A stretch of 49,033 bases of DNA from an uncultured Pelagibacteraceae bacterium (GCA_902600205.1 CACKIN010000006.1:1-49033), one strand, 5' to 3'; positions 1 through 8,803 are shown, counted from the first letter of the stretch. The notes: generated by a model from the letters alone, not told the origin. Made by a program: numbers and translations.

Positions 1-418
1 CAAATTTATCGACTTGAACAGAATGATCAATTACTAAATCTACTGAAGAAAGTGGATTAATTTTATTTGGGTCCTTATTCTTTTCTTTGACTGTGTCTCT
101 CATTGCGGCAAGGTCAGCAACAGCTGGTATACCGGTATAGTCTTGCAAAAGTACTCTTGCTGGTCTATATGCAATTTCGGTTTTTGATTTTTTTGTATTT
201 AGCCAATCTTTAATTGATAATATTTGATTTTTATTTACAGTGATATTGTCCTCATATCTTAGAAGATTCTCAAGTAAAACTTTAATTGATTTTGGTAATT
301 TGTTAATGCCTTCTAAGCCATTTTTTTCAGCTTCTTTTAAAGAATAAATAGAATAATTTTTCCCATTTATATTTATTTCTTTTAGTGAATTGAACGAGTT
401 TTGATTTCCAGGCTTCAT
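1..418 (-). CDS. acnA: Aconitate hydratase A, N-terminal part (runs off the window edge)
   Basis: About 139 N-terminal residues are visible, starting at the ATG at 418-416 and cut by the window edge. The product would convert citrate to isocitrate in the TCA cycle, using a 4Fe-4S cluster. The visible part carries the AcnA/IRP-type opening: a short leader, a 'LPKSIKVLLENLLR' segment, then 'RPARVLLQDYTGIPAVADLAAMR' split over the usual spacing and 'VDLVIDHSVQVD', all highly characteristic of AcnA. The cluster cysteines lie outside the window. It begins only 4 bases after the stop of the LysE-type gene on the same strand, so it may be read from that upstream unit. No Shine-Dalgarno sequence is evident. 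Identification is firm; the truncation is only the window boundary. Confidence 0.93.
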   Translation of the reverse strand, partial: MKPGNQNSFNSLKEININGKNYSIYSLKEAEKNGLEGINKLPKSIKVLLENLLRYEDNITVNKNQILSIKDWLNTKKSKTEIAYRPARVLLQDYTGIPAVADLAAMRDTVKEKNKDPNKINPLSSVDLVIDHSVQVDKF

Positions 419-422
419 AATA

Positions 423-1013
423 CTAGTAATAAAAAGTTGCTATACAGCTTAGTAAGAGTGCCGACATAACATAATTAAACCATTTAATAAATTTCTCATT
501 TGTCGCGAATTTCCTCATAAATTTTCCAATTATTGTCCAAAAAATAATACTAATAACTGCAAATATGAAAGCAATACCTAATAACCAAATTGAATAAGAA
601 ATGAAATTACTACCTGATTCTACATATGTTGAGACTGCTATTATTGCAACTATCACACCTTTTGGATTTAAAAATTGATAAAGAAAAGTTTCCATAAAAT
701 TTACCGGTCTTAATTTTTCATTTTCGTCTGAAGATTTCGAGAATGATATCTTGTACGATAAATATATTAAAAATACTGTACCCGTAAAAATTAAACCTTT
801 TTGAATTATAGGATAAATCTTAAAAATATTTATTAATCCAAAATTTATAACCCCCAACATGAATGTGAAACCAAAAATCACTCCCAACATTAAAGGAATT
901 GTTTTTTTAAACCCATGATTAAATCCTGAATGTGATGCTACAATATTATTTGGTCCAGGCGAACAGCTTGTCACAAACATAAATAAACAAAGAGACAGCA
1001 ATTCAGGATGCAT
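423..1013 (-). CDS. LysE/RhtB-family amino acid exporter
   Basis: A 196-residue hydrophobic protein of the usual LysE/RhtB length with about six predicted membrane segments. The N-terminus has the family signature 'SPGPNNIVASHSG' around residues 18-30, and 'QFLNPKGVIVAI' in the middle is the second conserved LysE motif. The family exports amino acids or related small metabolites across the inner membrane; the substrate cannot be read from sequence. The gene lies 2 bases downstream of the CsaA-like gene and 4 bases upstream of acnA, all on the minus strand, so the three are probably one transcript. The start ATG at 1013-1011 gives the expected N-terminus. Confidence 0.85.
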   Translation of the reverse strand: MHPELLSLCLFMFVTSCSPGPNNIVASHSGFNHGFKKTIPLMLGVIFGFTFMLGVINFGLINIFKIYPIIQKGLIFTGTVFLIYLSYKISFSKSSDENEKLRPVNFMETFLYQFLNPKGVIVAIIAVSTYVESGSNFISYSIWLLGIAFIFAVISIIFWTIIGKFMRKFATNEKFIKWFNYVMSALLLSCIATFYY

Positions 1014-1015
1014 TA

Positions 1016-1357
1016 CTAAGCTACAGGCAAACCATTTTCAACTTTTTGAGATGGATGAACAAGCACAACTTTTCCTTCCTTATCAATAGAGCCTAGAATT
1101 AAAACTTGAGAAACAACACCTGCTATATTTTTTTCAGGAAAATTACAAACTCCTATAACTTGTTTTCCAACTAAGTTTTCTTCATTGTAATAATGAGTTA
1201 TCTGTGCAGATGATTGTTTAACCCCTACTTCTTTTCCAAAATCTACTTCAACAACTAGTGACGGTTTTCTAGCTTTTTCATTTTTTTTTACTGATATTAC
1301 TGTTCCTACCCTAATGTCTACTTTGTCGTATGTATCGTATGTTATTTGTTCTTTCAT
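1016..1357 (-). CDS. csaA: CsaA-like tRNA-binding-domain protein
   Basis: A 113-residue protein consisting of a single tRNA-binding OB-fold, the architecture and length of the CsaA family (export-related chaperone in Bacillus; similar to the C-terminal domain of MetRS). The conserved elements 'VDIRVGTVISV', 'ARKPSLVVEVDFG', 'KQSSAQIT', 'GKQVIGVCNFP' and 'SQVLILGS' appear in the family order. It is the first gene of a likely csaA-lysE-acnA transcript, divergent from the ArgE-type gene across a gap of about 25 AT-rich bases that must hold both promoters. The family assignment is solid; the cellular role (chaperone or RNA binding) is not well settled in general. Confidence 0.85.
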   Translation of the reverse strand: MKEQITYDTYDKVDIRVGTVISVKKNEKARKPSLVVEVDFGKEVGVKQSSAQITHYYNEENLVGKQVIGVCNFPEKNIAGVVSQVLILGSIDKEGKVVLVHPSQKVENGLPVA

Positions 1358-1382
1358 AAATTTAATATATAATTAATAATTG

Positions 1383-2570
1383 ATGAGTATAGGAAATAAT
1401 TTAGAAGATATATATAATAATTCGATAAGAATTCTCAAAGATTTAATTGCATTTAAAACAGTATCTGGAGAAGATAATAACCAACTTATAGATTATTGTG
1501 ATGATATATTAAATTCTATAGGAGCTAGTTCTTTTAAAACTTATGATGAGGAAAAAAAAAGAGTAAATCTTTTCTCAACTTTAAAAGCAAAAAAAAAAAG
1601 TAATAAAAAACCAATTATTTTATCTGGACACACAGATGTTGTTCCAGTTTCAAAAGGTTGGGCAACAGATCCTTTTGATGCAACAATCAAGGAAGATAAA
1701 TTGTTTGGTAGAGGATCGTGTGATATGAAAGGTTTTATTGCATGTGCATTAGCTTACGCACCAATTTTCTCTTCATCAAATTTGGATAGAGATATTCATT
1801 TTTCATTCACTTTTGATGAGGAAACAGCATGCAAAGGTGCACCAATTTTGATTACAGAACTGAAAAAAAGAGGCATTAAAAATTGTATTTGTATTGTTGG
1901 TGAACCAACAAATATGAAAATTATTGATGCACATAAAGGATGCTATGAATATACAACCTATTTTGAAGGTCTTGCTGGACATAGTTCGGAACCAGACAAA
2001 GGTGTAAGTGCAGTTGAATTTGCTGCAAGATATGTAAATAAACTTCTCGAATTAAAAGAAAAATTGAAAGAAAGAGAATTAAAAGACTCTATCTTTGATC
2101 CTCCATATTCAACTTTGCAAGTTGGTGGAATATTTGGTGGAATTGCTCATAATGTAATTGCTGACAAATGTCATGTAAACTGGGAAACAAGACCTGTTGT
2201 GAAAGAAGATGGAATTTTTTTAAATCATGAAATAGATAAATTTACTAACGAGATTCTTTTGCCAGAAATGAAAAAGATATATCCAAAATCCAGTATAAAG
2301 AAACATATCATTGGTGAAATAACTGGTTTTGATAGAATTTCAAATTCTGAGGCATGTGAATTTGTATCTAGCATAACTGGAGATAATTCGAGAGAGGTAG
2401 TCTCTTTTGGAACCGAAGCAGGATTATTTCAAGAAATAGGAATAAGTACAGTTGTGTGTGGTCCAGGATCAATTAAGCAAGCGCATAAGATTGATGAATT
2501 TATAAAACTCACTGAAATAAAAAAATGTATTAGTTTTTTAGATGGTGTAAAAAACAAGTCTTTGAATTAA
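1383..2570 (+). CDS. argE: ArgE/DapE-family deacylase, probable acetylornithine deacetylase
   Basis: An M20-family zinc amidohydrolase of 395 residues. Metal ligands are visible: His83 in 'SGHTDVVP', Asp114 in 'GRGSCDMKG', the catalytic pair Glu146-Glu147 in 'DEETACKGA', then 'VGEPT', and a C-terminal His in 'QAHKIDEF'. The 'GSCDMKG' and 'SFGTEAGLF' wording resembles ArgE more than DapE, so release of acetate from N-acetylornithine is the best guess; other N-acyl amino acids are possible. I place the start at ATG 1383; a TTG immediately before it (1380) would add one residue. The 3' end overlaps the convergent aldehyde dehydrogenase gene by 4 bases. Confidence 0.8.
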   Translation: MSIGNNLEDIYNNSIRILKDLIAFKTVSGEDNNQLIDYCDDILNSIGASSFKTYDEEKKRVNLFSTLKAKKKSNKKPIILSGHTDVVPVSKGWATDPFDATIKEDKLFGRGSCDMKGFIACALAYAPIFSSSNLDRDIHFSFTFDEETACKGAPILITELKKRGIKNCICIVGEPTNMKIIDAHKGCYEYTTYFEGLAGHSSEPDKGVSAVEFAARYVNKLLELKEKLKERELKDSIFDPPYSTLQVGGIFGGIAHNVIADKCHVNWETRPVVKEDGIFLNHEIDKFTNEILLPEMKKIYPKSSIKKHIIGEITGFDRISNSEACEFVSSITGDNSREVVSFGTEAGLFQEIGISTVVCGPGSIKQAHKIDEFIKLTEIKKCISFLDGVKNKSLN

Positions 2571-4000
2571 TTCCAACCACCAACAGATTTAACTTCTAAA
2601 AATTCAAGTAAACCTTCTTTTCCAGCCTCTCTTCCAATCCCTGAATGTTTAAATCCTCCAAATGGTGCATCAACTGCAATACCCGCCCCATTAACATCTA
2701 CCATTCCAGATCTAAGTTTTCTCGCAACCCTTTGTACTTTATCATTATCTTGAGTTTGAATATAATTTGTTAATCCATAATCAGTGTCATTTGCAATCTG
2801 GATAGCCTCTTCTTCAGTTTCAAATGGAATTACAGATAGGACTGGACCAAAAATTTCTGTTCTTGCAATTTCCATATCATTATTAACATCTGCAAATACT
2901 GTAGGTTTTACATAATAACCATCTTTTAATCCTTCAGGTTTTCCCGGGCCGCCAGCAATTAATTTTGCCCCTTCATCTATTCCCTTTTGGATTAAACCTT
3001 GAATTTTATCAAATTGTACTTCTGAAATTACAGGGCCTATATGTTCACCCTCTTTTTTTGGATCATCTACTTTAAATTCATTTGCATACTTTTTTAGCCT
3101 TTCAATAGCATCGTCATAAATTGGTTTTTCAACTAACATTCTTGTAGGCGCATTGCAGGATTGCCCAGAATTTCTAAAACATCTAAAAGCACCTCTCTCG
3201 ATAGCTTCTGTATCAGCATCTTTAAATATGATGTTTGCACCTTTTCCTCCTAACTCTAAACTTACCCTTTTAAAATCTTTGGCTGCATTTTGTGAAATTA
3301 ATGCTCCCGCTCTTGTAGAGCCAGTAAATGATATCATATTTACATCAGGGTGGCTTGTTAATGCATCACCGGTAGTTGCACCGTCTCCATTTACTAAATT
3401 AAATACACCTTTTGGAAACTTTGCTTCATCAATTAATTCTGCAATAATCATTGCAGATAATGGTGCTAACTCTGAAGGTTTTAAAATCATAGTACAGCCA
3501 GATGCTAAAGCAGGAATAACTTTTAAAGTAACTTGATTTATAGGCCAGTTCCAAGGAGTAATTAATGCACAAACACCCTTTGGTTCATATATTAGTCTTT
3601 GATTTTTAGCATGTTCTCCAAGTGGTTTTTCAAACTCAAACTCTTTTAAATAACGAATAAATGATTTTGTATGACTAGCACCAGTTCCTGTTTGAAGTTT
3701 TGAGGCAAAATCTTTTGGTGCACCCATTTCTTGAATAATTGCCTCAGTAATATCGTTCCATCTTTTTTTATAAAGCACATAAAAGTTTTCCAATAATTCA
3801 ATTCTCTCTTGTTTTGAAGAATATCCCCAGGTTTTAAAAGCTTTTTTAGCTGCTAATACTGCATCATTAATATCCTCTTTGCCTCCTAAAGAAATTACTG
3901 CACAACTTTTTTCAGTTGCAGGATTAATTACTTGGATATCTTTTTGATTTTTTGGTGCAACCCATGAACCATTAATATAAAAATTTTTCTTTTCAATCAT
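2567..4000 (-). CDS. NAD(P)-dependent aldehyde dehydrogenase (paralog 1)
   Basis: A full-length ALDH-superfamily enzyme (477 residues) that oxidises an aldehyde to the acid. The catalytic cysteine is Cys282 in 'NSGQSCNAP' and the general-base Glu249 is in 'LELGGKG'; 'TPWNWPINQ' (near 148), 'GFTGSTRAG'-type sequence near 225 and 'EIFGPVLSV' are also present. It is closely related to the aldehyde dehydrogenase at 30816-32246: both open with MIEKKNFYING and stay alignable throughout. The agmatinase-family gene lies upstream on the same strand (20-base gap), suggesting joint polyamine/guanidine catabolism in which the deaminated product aldehyde would be oxidised here. An AAGGA sequence about 12 bases before the ATG may be its ribosome site. 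The exact substrate is unknown. Confidence 0.88.
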   Translation of the reverse strand: MIEKKNFYINGSWVAPKNQKDIQVINPATEKSCAVISLGGKEDINDAVLAAKKAFKTWGYSSKQERIELLENFYVLYKKRWNDITEAIIQEMGAPKDFASKLQTGTGASHTKSFIRYLKEFEFEKPLGEHAKNQRLIYEPKGVCALITPWNWPINQVTLKVIPALASGCTMILKPSELAPLSAMIIAELIDEAKFPKGVFNLVNGDGATTGDALTSHPDVNMISFTGSTRAGALISQNAAKDFKRVSLELGGKGANIIFKDADTEAIERGAFRCFRNSGQSCNAPTRMLVEKPIYDDAIERLKKYANEFKVDDPKKEGEHIGPVISEVQFDKIQGLIQKGIDEGAKLIAGGPGKPEGLKDGYYVKPTVFADVNNDMEIARTEIFGPVLSVIPFETEEEAIQIANDTDYGLTNYIQTQDNDKVQRVARKLRSGMVDVNGAGIAVDAPFGGFKHSGIGREAGKEGLLEFLEVKSVGGWN

Positions 4001-4020
4001 GCGCGCAAATTATCCTTTAT

Positions 4021-4980
4021 TTATGATTTTGCAAATAAATTTGTCAATTCATAAACAATCGTAGCAGCTGCAAGAGAAGTAACTTCGGCATGATCATATG
4101 CTGGTGCAACTTCTACAACATCTGCGGAAATTAGATTTAAACCTGACAATCCTCTTAAAACATTTACCATTTCTCTTGTTGTCATCCCTGCAATTTCAGG
4201 TGTTCCTGTCCCTGGAGCAAATGCAGGATCCAATACGTCTATATCAATAGATAAATACAAAGCATTATCTCCAACTCTTTTTTTTATTCTTTCTGCGATT
4301 TTATCTGTTCCTTCTGTTTGAAATTCATCACAATGAATTATTTTAAAACCAAAACTCTCATCATTCTTTATGTCGTCTCTGCTATATAGTGGACCTCGTA
4401 TCCCAACATGCATGGAAGCATCATCTAAAAATAAATTTTCCTCACGTGCTCTTCTAAAAGGAGTTCCATGAGTATATGGCGCTCCAAAATAAGTGTCCCA
4501 AGTATCCAAATGTGCATCAAAATGAACCAAAGACACTGGTCCTTTATTTTTTTTATTTGCTGCTCTGAGTAAAGGAACTGCTATCGTGTGATCTCCACCA
4601 AGACTTATAATTCCTCCTACTTTATTTAATAAATCTGTTGCACCTACCTCAATTTGTTTAATAGCCTCATCAATATTAAATGGATTACAAGCAATATCAC
4701 CCGCGTCGGCAACTTGTTGCACTTTGAAAGGTTCAACATCATAACTTGGATGGTAATTAGTTCTTAAGTGTCTTGAGGCCTGTCTAATGCTCTGTGGACC
4801 AAACCTTGCCCCAGGTCTGTAACTTGTTCCAGAGTCAAAAGGCACTCCCACAATTGCTACATCACAACTATCTACATCTCTAAGTTCAGGTAACCTAGCA
4901 AATGTTGAGGGTCCAGCATATCTAGGGACTTTAGTTCCGCTCACTGGCTGTTTTGGGTTTTTATTTTTTTCTTTTTTCAT
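4021..4980 (-). CDS. speB: Agmatinase-family ureohydrolase
   Basis: A 319-residue arginase/agmatinase-fold enzyme that cleaves urea from a guanidino compound at a binuclear Mn site. Metal ligands are all present: His131 in 'LGGDHT', Asp155, His157 and Asp159 in 'HFDAHLDTWD', and Asp246 and Asp248 in 'SIDIDVLDP'. 'VGVPFDSGTSYRPGARFGP' at about 44-62 and 'GIRGPLYS' are typical of the agmatinase/guanidinobutyrase group rather than arginase. A basic N-terminal tail of about 20 residues precedes the fold. It is the first gene of a minus-strand pair with an aldehyde dehydrogenase, divergent from the HExxH protein gene. Substrate could be agmatine, 4-guanidinobutyrate or 3-guanidinopropionate; sequence alone does not decide. 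Confidence 0.82.
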   Translation of the reverse strand: MKKEKNKNPKQPVSGTKVPRYAGPSTFARLPELRDVDSCDVAIVGVPFDSGTSYRPGARFGPQSIRQASRHLRTNYHPSYDVEPFKVQQVADAGDIACNPFNIDEAIKQIEVGATDLLNKVGGIISLGGDHTIAVPLLRAANKKNKGPVSLVHFDAHLDTWDTYFGAPYTHGTPFRRAREENLFLDDASMHVGIRGPLYSRDDIKNDESFGFKIIHCDEFQTEGTDKIAERIKKRVGDNALYLSIDIDVLDPAFAPGTGTPEIAGMTTREMVNVLRGLSGLNLISADVVEVAPAYDHAEVTSLAAATIVYELTNLFAKS

Positions 4981-5032
4981 TTTTAATTTTCTAAAGTAAT
5001 ATTATTTTAGCATATAGTTCTATGTTTATTTA

Positions 5033-5755
5033 ATGAGAATTTTGTTTATTTTATTGCTGATATTTCAATTTAATTTGCTCAAAGCTGATGAGATTAATTA
5101 TCTATTAAAGATTCCAAACCTAAAAACTTTTAGTTTAAATAATAAAAATGGTCTTAAGTACTTAACAGCTAAAAAAAATTTTAAAATTGGCGTCCAGAGT
5201 AATATTAGTTGTAATAAACTAGGAGAAAAAAACTTAGAAAATAAATTTTCATTGATAAAGAGAAATTTAGATATTTACGATTATGAGTTTTTAAAAAAAA
5301 TAAATTTAAGATTTATAGTTCTTTGTCAAAATCTATACATATCAAAAATAAATACAGCTGGGATACCTGATTTGAATAAAAGAACATTAATATTGGATCT
5401 AAAGTTTAATGAGAAATATTTTGAAAGAGTTATACATCATGAAGTGTTTCATCTAATACATGATAGTTTTCCAGAAATATTTAATGAAGAAGCTTGGTCA
5501 AATTTAAATAAAAAAGGTTTTAAATATGCAGATTGTTCTACATGTACAGATAAATTAGGCTTAGATATTTACAAAAATACAGATGGTTTTTTAACCGAAT
5601 ACTCTAAGACAATACCATCAGAGGATATGGCTGAAGTCTATTCTTTTTTAATTACAGATAATAAAAATTTAGAAAAAATTAAAAAAATCGATCCAATAAT
5701 ATTTAAAAAAGCTGAATTCATAGAGTCCAGAATAAAAAAGATAAATAATTTATAA
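5033..5755 (+). CDS. Secreted putative zinc metallopeptidase with HExxH motif
   Basis: I do not recognise a named family. The 240-residue product begins with a likely signal peptide (about residues 1-18: basic residue, long Leu/Ile/Phe run, then 'KADE'). A clear HExxH motif is at 136-140 ('HHEVFH'), followed by 'NEEAW' at 151-155 and, about 60 residues downstream, 'PSEDMAEVYSF' at 195-205, where a Glu could be the third zinc ligand, as in other putative zinc-dependent peptidases with an 'EDMAE'-type motif. Four cysteines (60, 98, 168, 171) could form disulfides in the periplasm. Six bases separate it from the membrane-anchored cyclophilin gene, so the two are probably cotranscribed envelope proteins. 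Confidence 0.6.
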   Translation: MRILFILLLIFQFNLLKADEINYLLKIPNLKTFSLNNKNGLKYLTAKKNFKIGVQSNISCNKLGEKNLENKFSLIKRNLDIYDYEFLKKINLRFIVLCQNLYISKINTAGIPDLNKRTLILDLKFNEKYFERVIHHEVFHLIHDSFPEIFNEEAWSNLNKKGFKYADCSTCTDKLGLDIYKNTDGFLTEYSKTIPSEDMAEVYSFLITDNKNLEKIKKIDPIIFKKAEFIESRIKKINNL

Positions 5756-5761
5756 TCATTT

Positions 5762-6415
5762 ATGATAAAAAAAATAAAAGCATCAACAGGGGAGAAAATA
5801 TTATTTATTTTTTTAATTTTACTTACAATTACTTCGTTTGTATTTTTTTACGCAATTAAAAATAAGTGCCTTTTTGTCGATAAAATAGATTTAAAAAAAA
5901 TCAATTTCCCAAATAAAAATAATATTGCAATTATGAATGTAGAATGCGGTATGGTTATTATTGAGCTTTTACCAAATTTATCTCCAAATTCTGTAGAAAG
6001 GTTTAAATTTTTTATATCAAATGGAGATTATGATGGATCAGCTTTTTATAGAGTTATCAAAAATACATTATTGCAAGCAGGGGATTTAGAATTTGGTAAC
6101 ATAGAAAATATAGATTATTTCAGAGTGGGTAGTGGTAAATCAAAACTTGGTCCAATTAACTCTGAAATAAATAATAAATTTGAGTTTAATGCTGGTAGTG
6201 TAGGTTTAGTTAGAGGTGATGAATTCAATACTGAAGATAGTGAATTTTTTATTTTATTAAAAGATGTACCTTTATTTAAAGGAGAATATACACCAATTGG
6301 TAAAGTTATTTATGGTTTGGATGCATTAACTAAAATTAAATCCTCAGATAAGACAGAATATGTTTTAAGACCAGATTTCTTAAGTGATTTAAAATTATTG
6401 GAACAATACAATTAA
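5762..6415 (+). CDS. Membrane-anchored cyclophilin-type peptidyl-prolyl isomerase
   Basis: A 217-residue protein with one N-terminal membrane segment (about residues 13-31) and a periplasm-facing cyclophilin domain from about 57 to the end. Recognisable cyclophilin pieces are 'GMVIIELLPNLSPNSVERF', 'GDYDGSAFYRVIKNTLLQAGD' containing the catalytic Arg position, 'DSEFFILL' and 'YTPIGKVIYGLDAL'. The usual QGGD is QAGD, and the family's glycine-rich 'GFMIQGG' stretch is altered, so isomerase activity may be weak. It follows the HExxH protein gene by 6 bases, suggesting a shared role in envelope protein folding or quality control. Its last bases overlap a small opposite-strand ORF. Confidence 0.72.
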   Translation: MIKKIKASTGEKILFIFLILLTITSFVFFYAIKNKCLFVDKIDLKKINFPNKNNIAIMNVECGMVIIELLPNLSPNSVERFKFFISNGDYDGSAFYRVIKNTLLQAGDLEFGNIENIDYFRVGSGKSKLGPINSEINNKFEFNAGSVGLVRGDEFNTEDSEFFILLKDVPLFKGEYTPIGKVIYGLDALTKIKSSDKTEYVLRPDFLSDLKLLEQYN

Positions 6416-6523
6416 AAAAACTATTATTATTGCAGTTGCATAATAATATGGCATTTTCTTTTTCCAAGAAATTAGAATTTTTGTAGCTGTATCTACTTGT
6501 TTTTTTGTTGGTTTTTTCGACAT
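6395..6523 (-). CDS. Small single-pass membrane protein, 42 residues, hypothetical
   Basis: A short ORF with ATG at 6523-6521. The N-terminal half is lysine-rich and soluble (MSKKPTKKQVDTATK...) and the C-terminal half is a hydrophobic segment rich in Ile, Val, Leu and Phe, giving a tail-anchored layout with positive residues inside. It starts 7 bases after the stop of the FadN-type gene on the same strand and overlaps the end of the convergent cyclophilin gene by 21 bases. The operon position and the clean basic-then-hydrophobic pattern argue for a real gene, but no family was recognised and chance is possible in AT-rich DNA. Confidence 0.5.
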   Translation of the reverse strand: MSKKPTKKQVDTATKILISWKKKMPYYYATAIIIVFLIVLFQ

Positions 6524-6530
6524 AATAAAT

Positions 6531-8753
6531 TTAGTTAACTAGTGGTTTTCCAGTGGCTAAAGTGTGTTTTATTCTATCTTGTGTTTTTTCTGTTTCAATT
6601 AATTTCATAAACGCATCTAACTCAAGCTTATACAAGTCATCCTCTGATAAAGTATGTTCCAAAGTAGTATCTCCACCACTCAAAACTTTTGCCAATTCTT
6701 TTCCAACTTCCATACCATGATCAAGTATAATTTTATCATTATATAATTTCTCTAGCATTTGTATCATTTTTTCATAAGCTTTTTTTCCAGATAGATTGAA
6801 AGAAACTTCATTTGGTGGAGTAAAATCTTTATTTCGTTGAATAATTTCTTTTGAAACTGATAATAAACTATTTCTACTCATTATTTTTTTATCCTCAGGT
6901 CTTAAGTATTTTAATGGCTCAGCTTCAATTGGAGAGGTTGCAGTTTTTGCGTAACCAATAATATCAAATACTTTAAGAGGTGCATAATCAGGATCATTCT
7001 TGGCTTCCTCTGTCTGAGACCATCGCCATAACATCTCTTTGCATCCACCGCCGGCTGGGATTAATCCAACCATTGTTTCTACGAGACCAACAACAATATT
7101 TGTATGAGAAGCTACAAAATTACTTTGACATAAAACTTCAAAACCACCACCTAATGCCAAGCCAGATGGAGCTGAAACAACGGGAAATTTTGAATACTTT
7201 AAATGTTTACAAGTTTCTTGAAAATATTTAACAAACTTTTCAATAGATTTAAAATCACCCTTGTCTGCAAAATTCATTGTATAAGATAAGTTTACTCCAG
7301 CAGAAAACTGCATTGCTTCATTTATAATTATAAGTGGTTTATCAGTTGCATTTTTTAGACTATCCATTGAGTCATAATCTAATGCATTAGCTTTTGTGGT
7401 AAATTCAACAATATTAAAATCATTGAATCTATAAATTTCAGCTGAGTTGTTTTTATCTAATTTGAGTGCTTTAGGTTTAATTTTTCCAAGAGTTTCTAAA
7501 TCAGTATATTGTTGTCTTTCCCCATAAAAGTTTTCGTCTTTACTTTTTGATAAATCCTCAAGAAACTTGTTATTTTCAAAATTATCTAATCTTTCAAAAA
7601 AATTCTTTACTCCAATTTCTTTTAACATTTCGAAAGGTCCTTTAGACCAGTTAAAACCTAGTCTCATTGCTTCATCGATGTCATTAAATTTATCAGTTAT
7701 CCCCGGAACCAATGAAGATGCGTATTTAATAATTTTTGAGATTACAGACCAGGCATATTCTCCATATTTATCTTTTCTATTGATTAAGTTAACAATATCC
7801 ATCTTTTCTGATCCTAGATTAAACTTTTCTGATATTGAATATTCACCAGTTTCTAAATTGATACCTTCGAGAACTTTTTTGCCATCAGTTTTATTCATTC
7901 TGTAAAATCCACCTCTGCCTTTTCTTCCTGTGTAACCAGTTTCGATTAGTTTTTTTACAAGTGGTATTTCTTTGGCAACAACTTGAAAATCATCTGACTC
8001 GGGAAGTTCCTTAATAAAACTTTTTAAAACATCGGCCATTAAGTCAATACCAATCAAATCATAAAGTCCAAAAACGCCTGTTTTTGGTATTCCCATTGGT
8101 CGACCAAAAACTGCATCCGCTTCTTCAATTGTTAGTTTCATTTTGAATGCTTCTGTCATTGCTACTTGCATGGCATAGACACCAATCCTATTTCCTAAGA
8201 AGCCTGGCGTATCGTTACAAATTAAAGTTCCTTTTCCTAAATCTTTTTCACAAAAATTTTTAAGTGAATTTATCTGTTCTAAATCATTATTTTCATTTTT
8301 CACAATTTCTAATAAATCCATATATCTAACTGGATTGAAAAAGTGAGTTATACAAAAGTCTTTTTTTTCTTCATTTGAAAGTTTTTCGGAAAGTACTTTG
8401 ATTGGAATAGAAGATGTATTAGAGGATACAATAGACCCTTTTTTTCTTTCTTTAAAAATTTTTTCATAAATATTATGTTTGATATCAATTCTTTCTACAA
8501 CAGCTTCAACAATCCAGTCAGCCTCACCAACTTCATTAAAGTTATCATTTATGTTACCAACATTAATATTATTGATTTTTGATTTATCGATCAATAAAGG
8601 AGGTCTTGATTTTAAAATTCTTTCTCTAGCTTTCTCAGATATTTCTGTTGTTAAATCTAGTAATGTTACTGGAACATTTGCATTACATAGTTGAGCAGCT
8701 ATCCCACTCCCCATCGTCCCTGAACCTATTACAACAACTTTATTAATTTTCAT
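6531..8753 (-). CDS. fadN: Fused 3-hydroxyacyl-CoA dehydrogenase / enoyl-CoA hydratase, FadN type
   Basis: A 740-residue bifunctional beta-oxidation enzyme. Residues 1 to about 190 are an NAD-binding 3-hydroxyacyl-CoA dehydrogenase domain (GSGTMGSG at 10-17, 'EAVVERIDIK', 'SNTSSIPI', catalytic His in 'ITHFFNPVRYM'); the C-terminal dehydrogenase domain follows to about 420; and a crotonase-fold hydratase occupies about 430-690 ('INEAMQFSAGVNL', 'APSGLALGGGFEV', 'VGLIPAGGG'). This dehydrogenase-first order is that of Bacillus FadN and opposite to E. coli FadB/FadJ. It hydrates enoyl-CoA and oxidises the resulting hydroxyacyl-CoA; a thiolase partner could be the gene at 21363-22487. It is downstream of bioY, separated by a weak hairpin. 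No Shine-Dalgarno is evident. Confidence 0.88.
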   Translation of the reverse strand: MKINKVVVIGSGTMGSGIAAQLCNANVPVTLLDLTTEISEKARERILKSRPPLLIDKSKINNINVGNINDNFNEVGEADWIVEAVVERIDIKHNIYEKIFKERKKGSIVSSNTSSIPIKVLSEKLSNEEKKDFCITHFFNPVRYMDLLEIVKNENNDLEQINSLKNFCEKDLGKGTLICNDTPGFLGNRIGVYAMQVAMTEAFKMKLTIEEADAVFGRPMGIPKTGVFGLYDLIGIDLMADVLKSFIKELPESDDFQVVAKEIPLVKKLIETGYTGRKGRGGFYRMNKTDGKKVLEGINLETGEYSISEKFNLGSEKMDIVNLINRKDKYGEYAWSVISKIIKYASSLVPGITDKFNDIDEAMRLGFNWSKGPFEMLKEIGVKNFFERLDNFENNKFLEDLSKSKDENFYGERQQYTDLETLGKIKPKALKLDKNNSAEIYRFNDFNIVEFTTKANALDYDSMDSLKNATDKPLIIINEAMQFSAGVNLSYTMNFADKGDFKSIEKFVKYFQETCKHLKYSKFPVVSAPSGLALGGGFEVLCQSNFVASHTNIVVGLVETMVGLIPAGGGCKEMLWRWSQTEEAKNDPDYAPLKVFDIIGYAKTATSPIEAEPLKYLRPEDKKIMSRNSLLSVSKEIIQRNKDFTPPNEVSFNLSGKKAYEKMIQMLEKLYNDKIILDHGMEVGKELAKVLSGGDTTLEHTLSEDDLYKLELDAFMKLIETEKTQDRIKHTLATGKPLVN

Positions 8754-8775
8754 ATTGAGAATAAATGCTTATAGT

Positions 8776-8803
8776 AAAAAATTTCTTTAAGGGCAACTTA
8801 AAG
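8776..8803 (-). terminator. Weak hairpin plus T run after bioY
   Basis: On the minus strand a 7-bp inverted repeat (CTTTAAG arms at 8785-8791 and 8797-8803, 5-base loop) is followed within a few bases by six T residues (8781-8776). It lies between the stop of bioY and the start of the FadN-type gene. The stem is AT-rich, so termination would be weak and read-through into fadN is likely. Confidence 0.4.

Noticed and set aside
3153..3536. Long antisense open frame inside the aldehyde dehydrogenase gene
   Set aside because: Its translation has no family features and it is fully covered by a well-conserved enzyme on the other strand.
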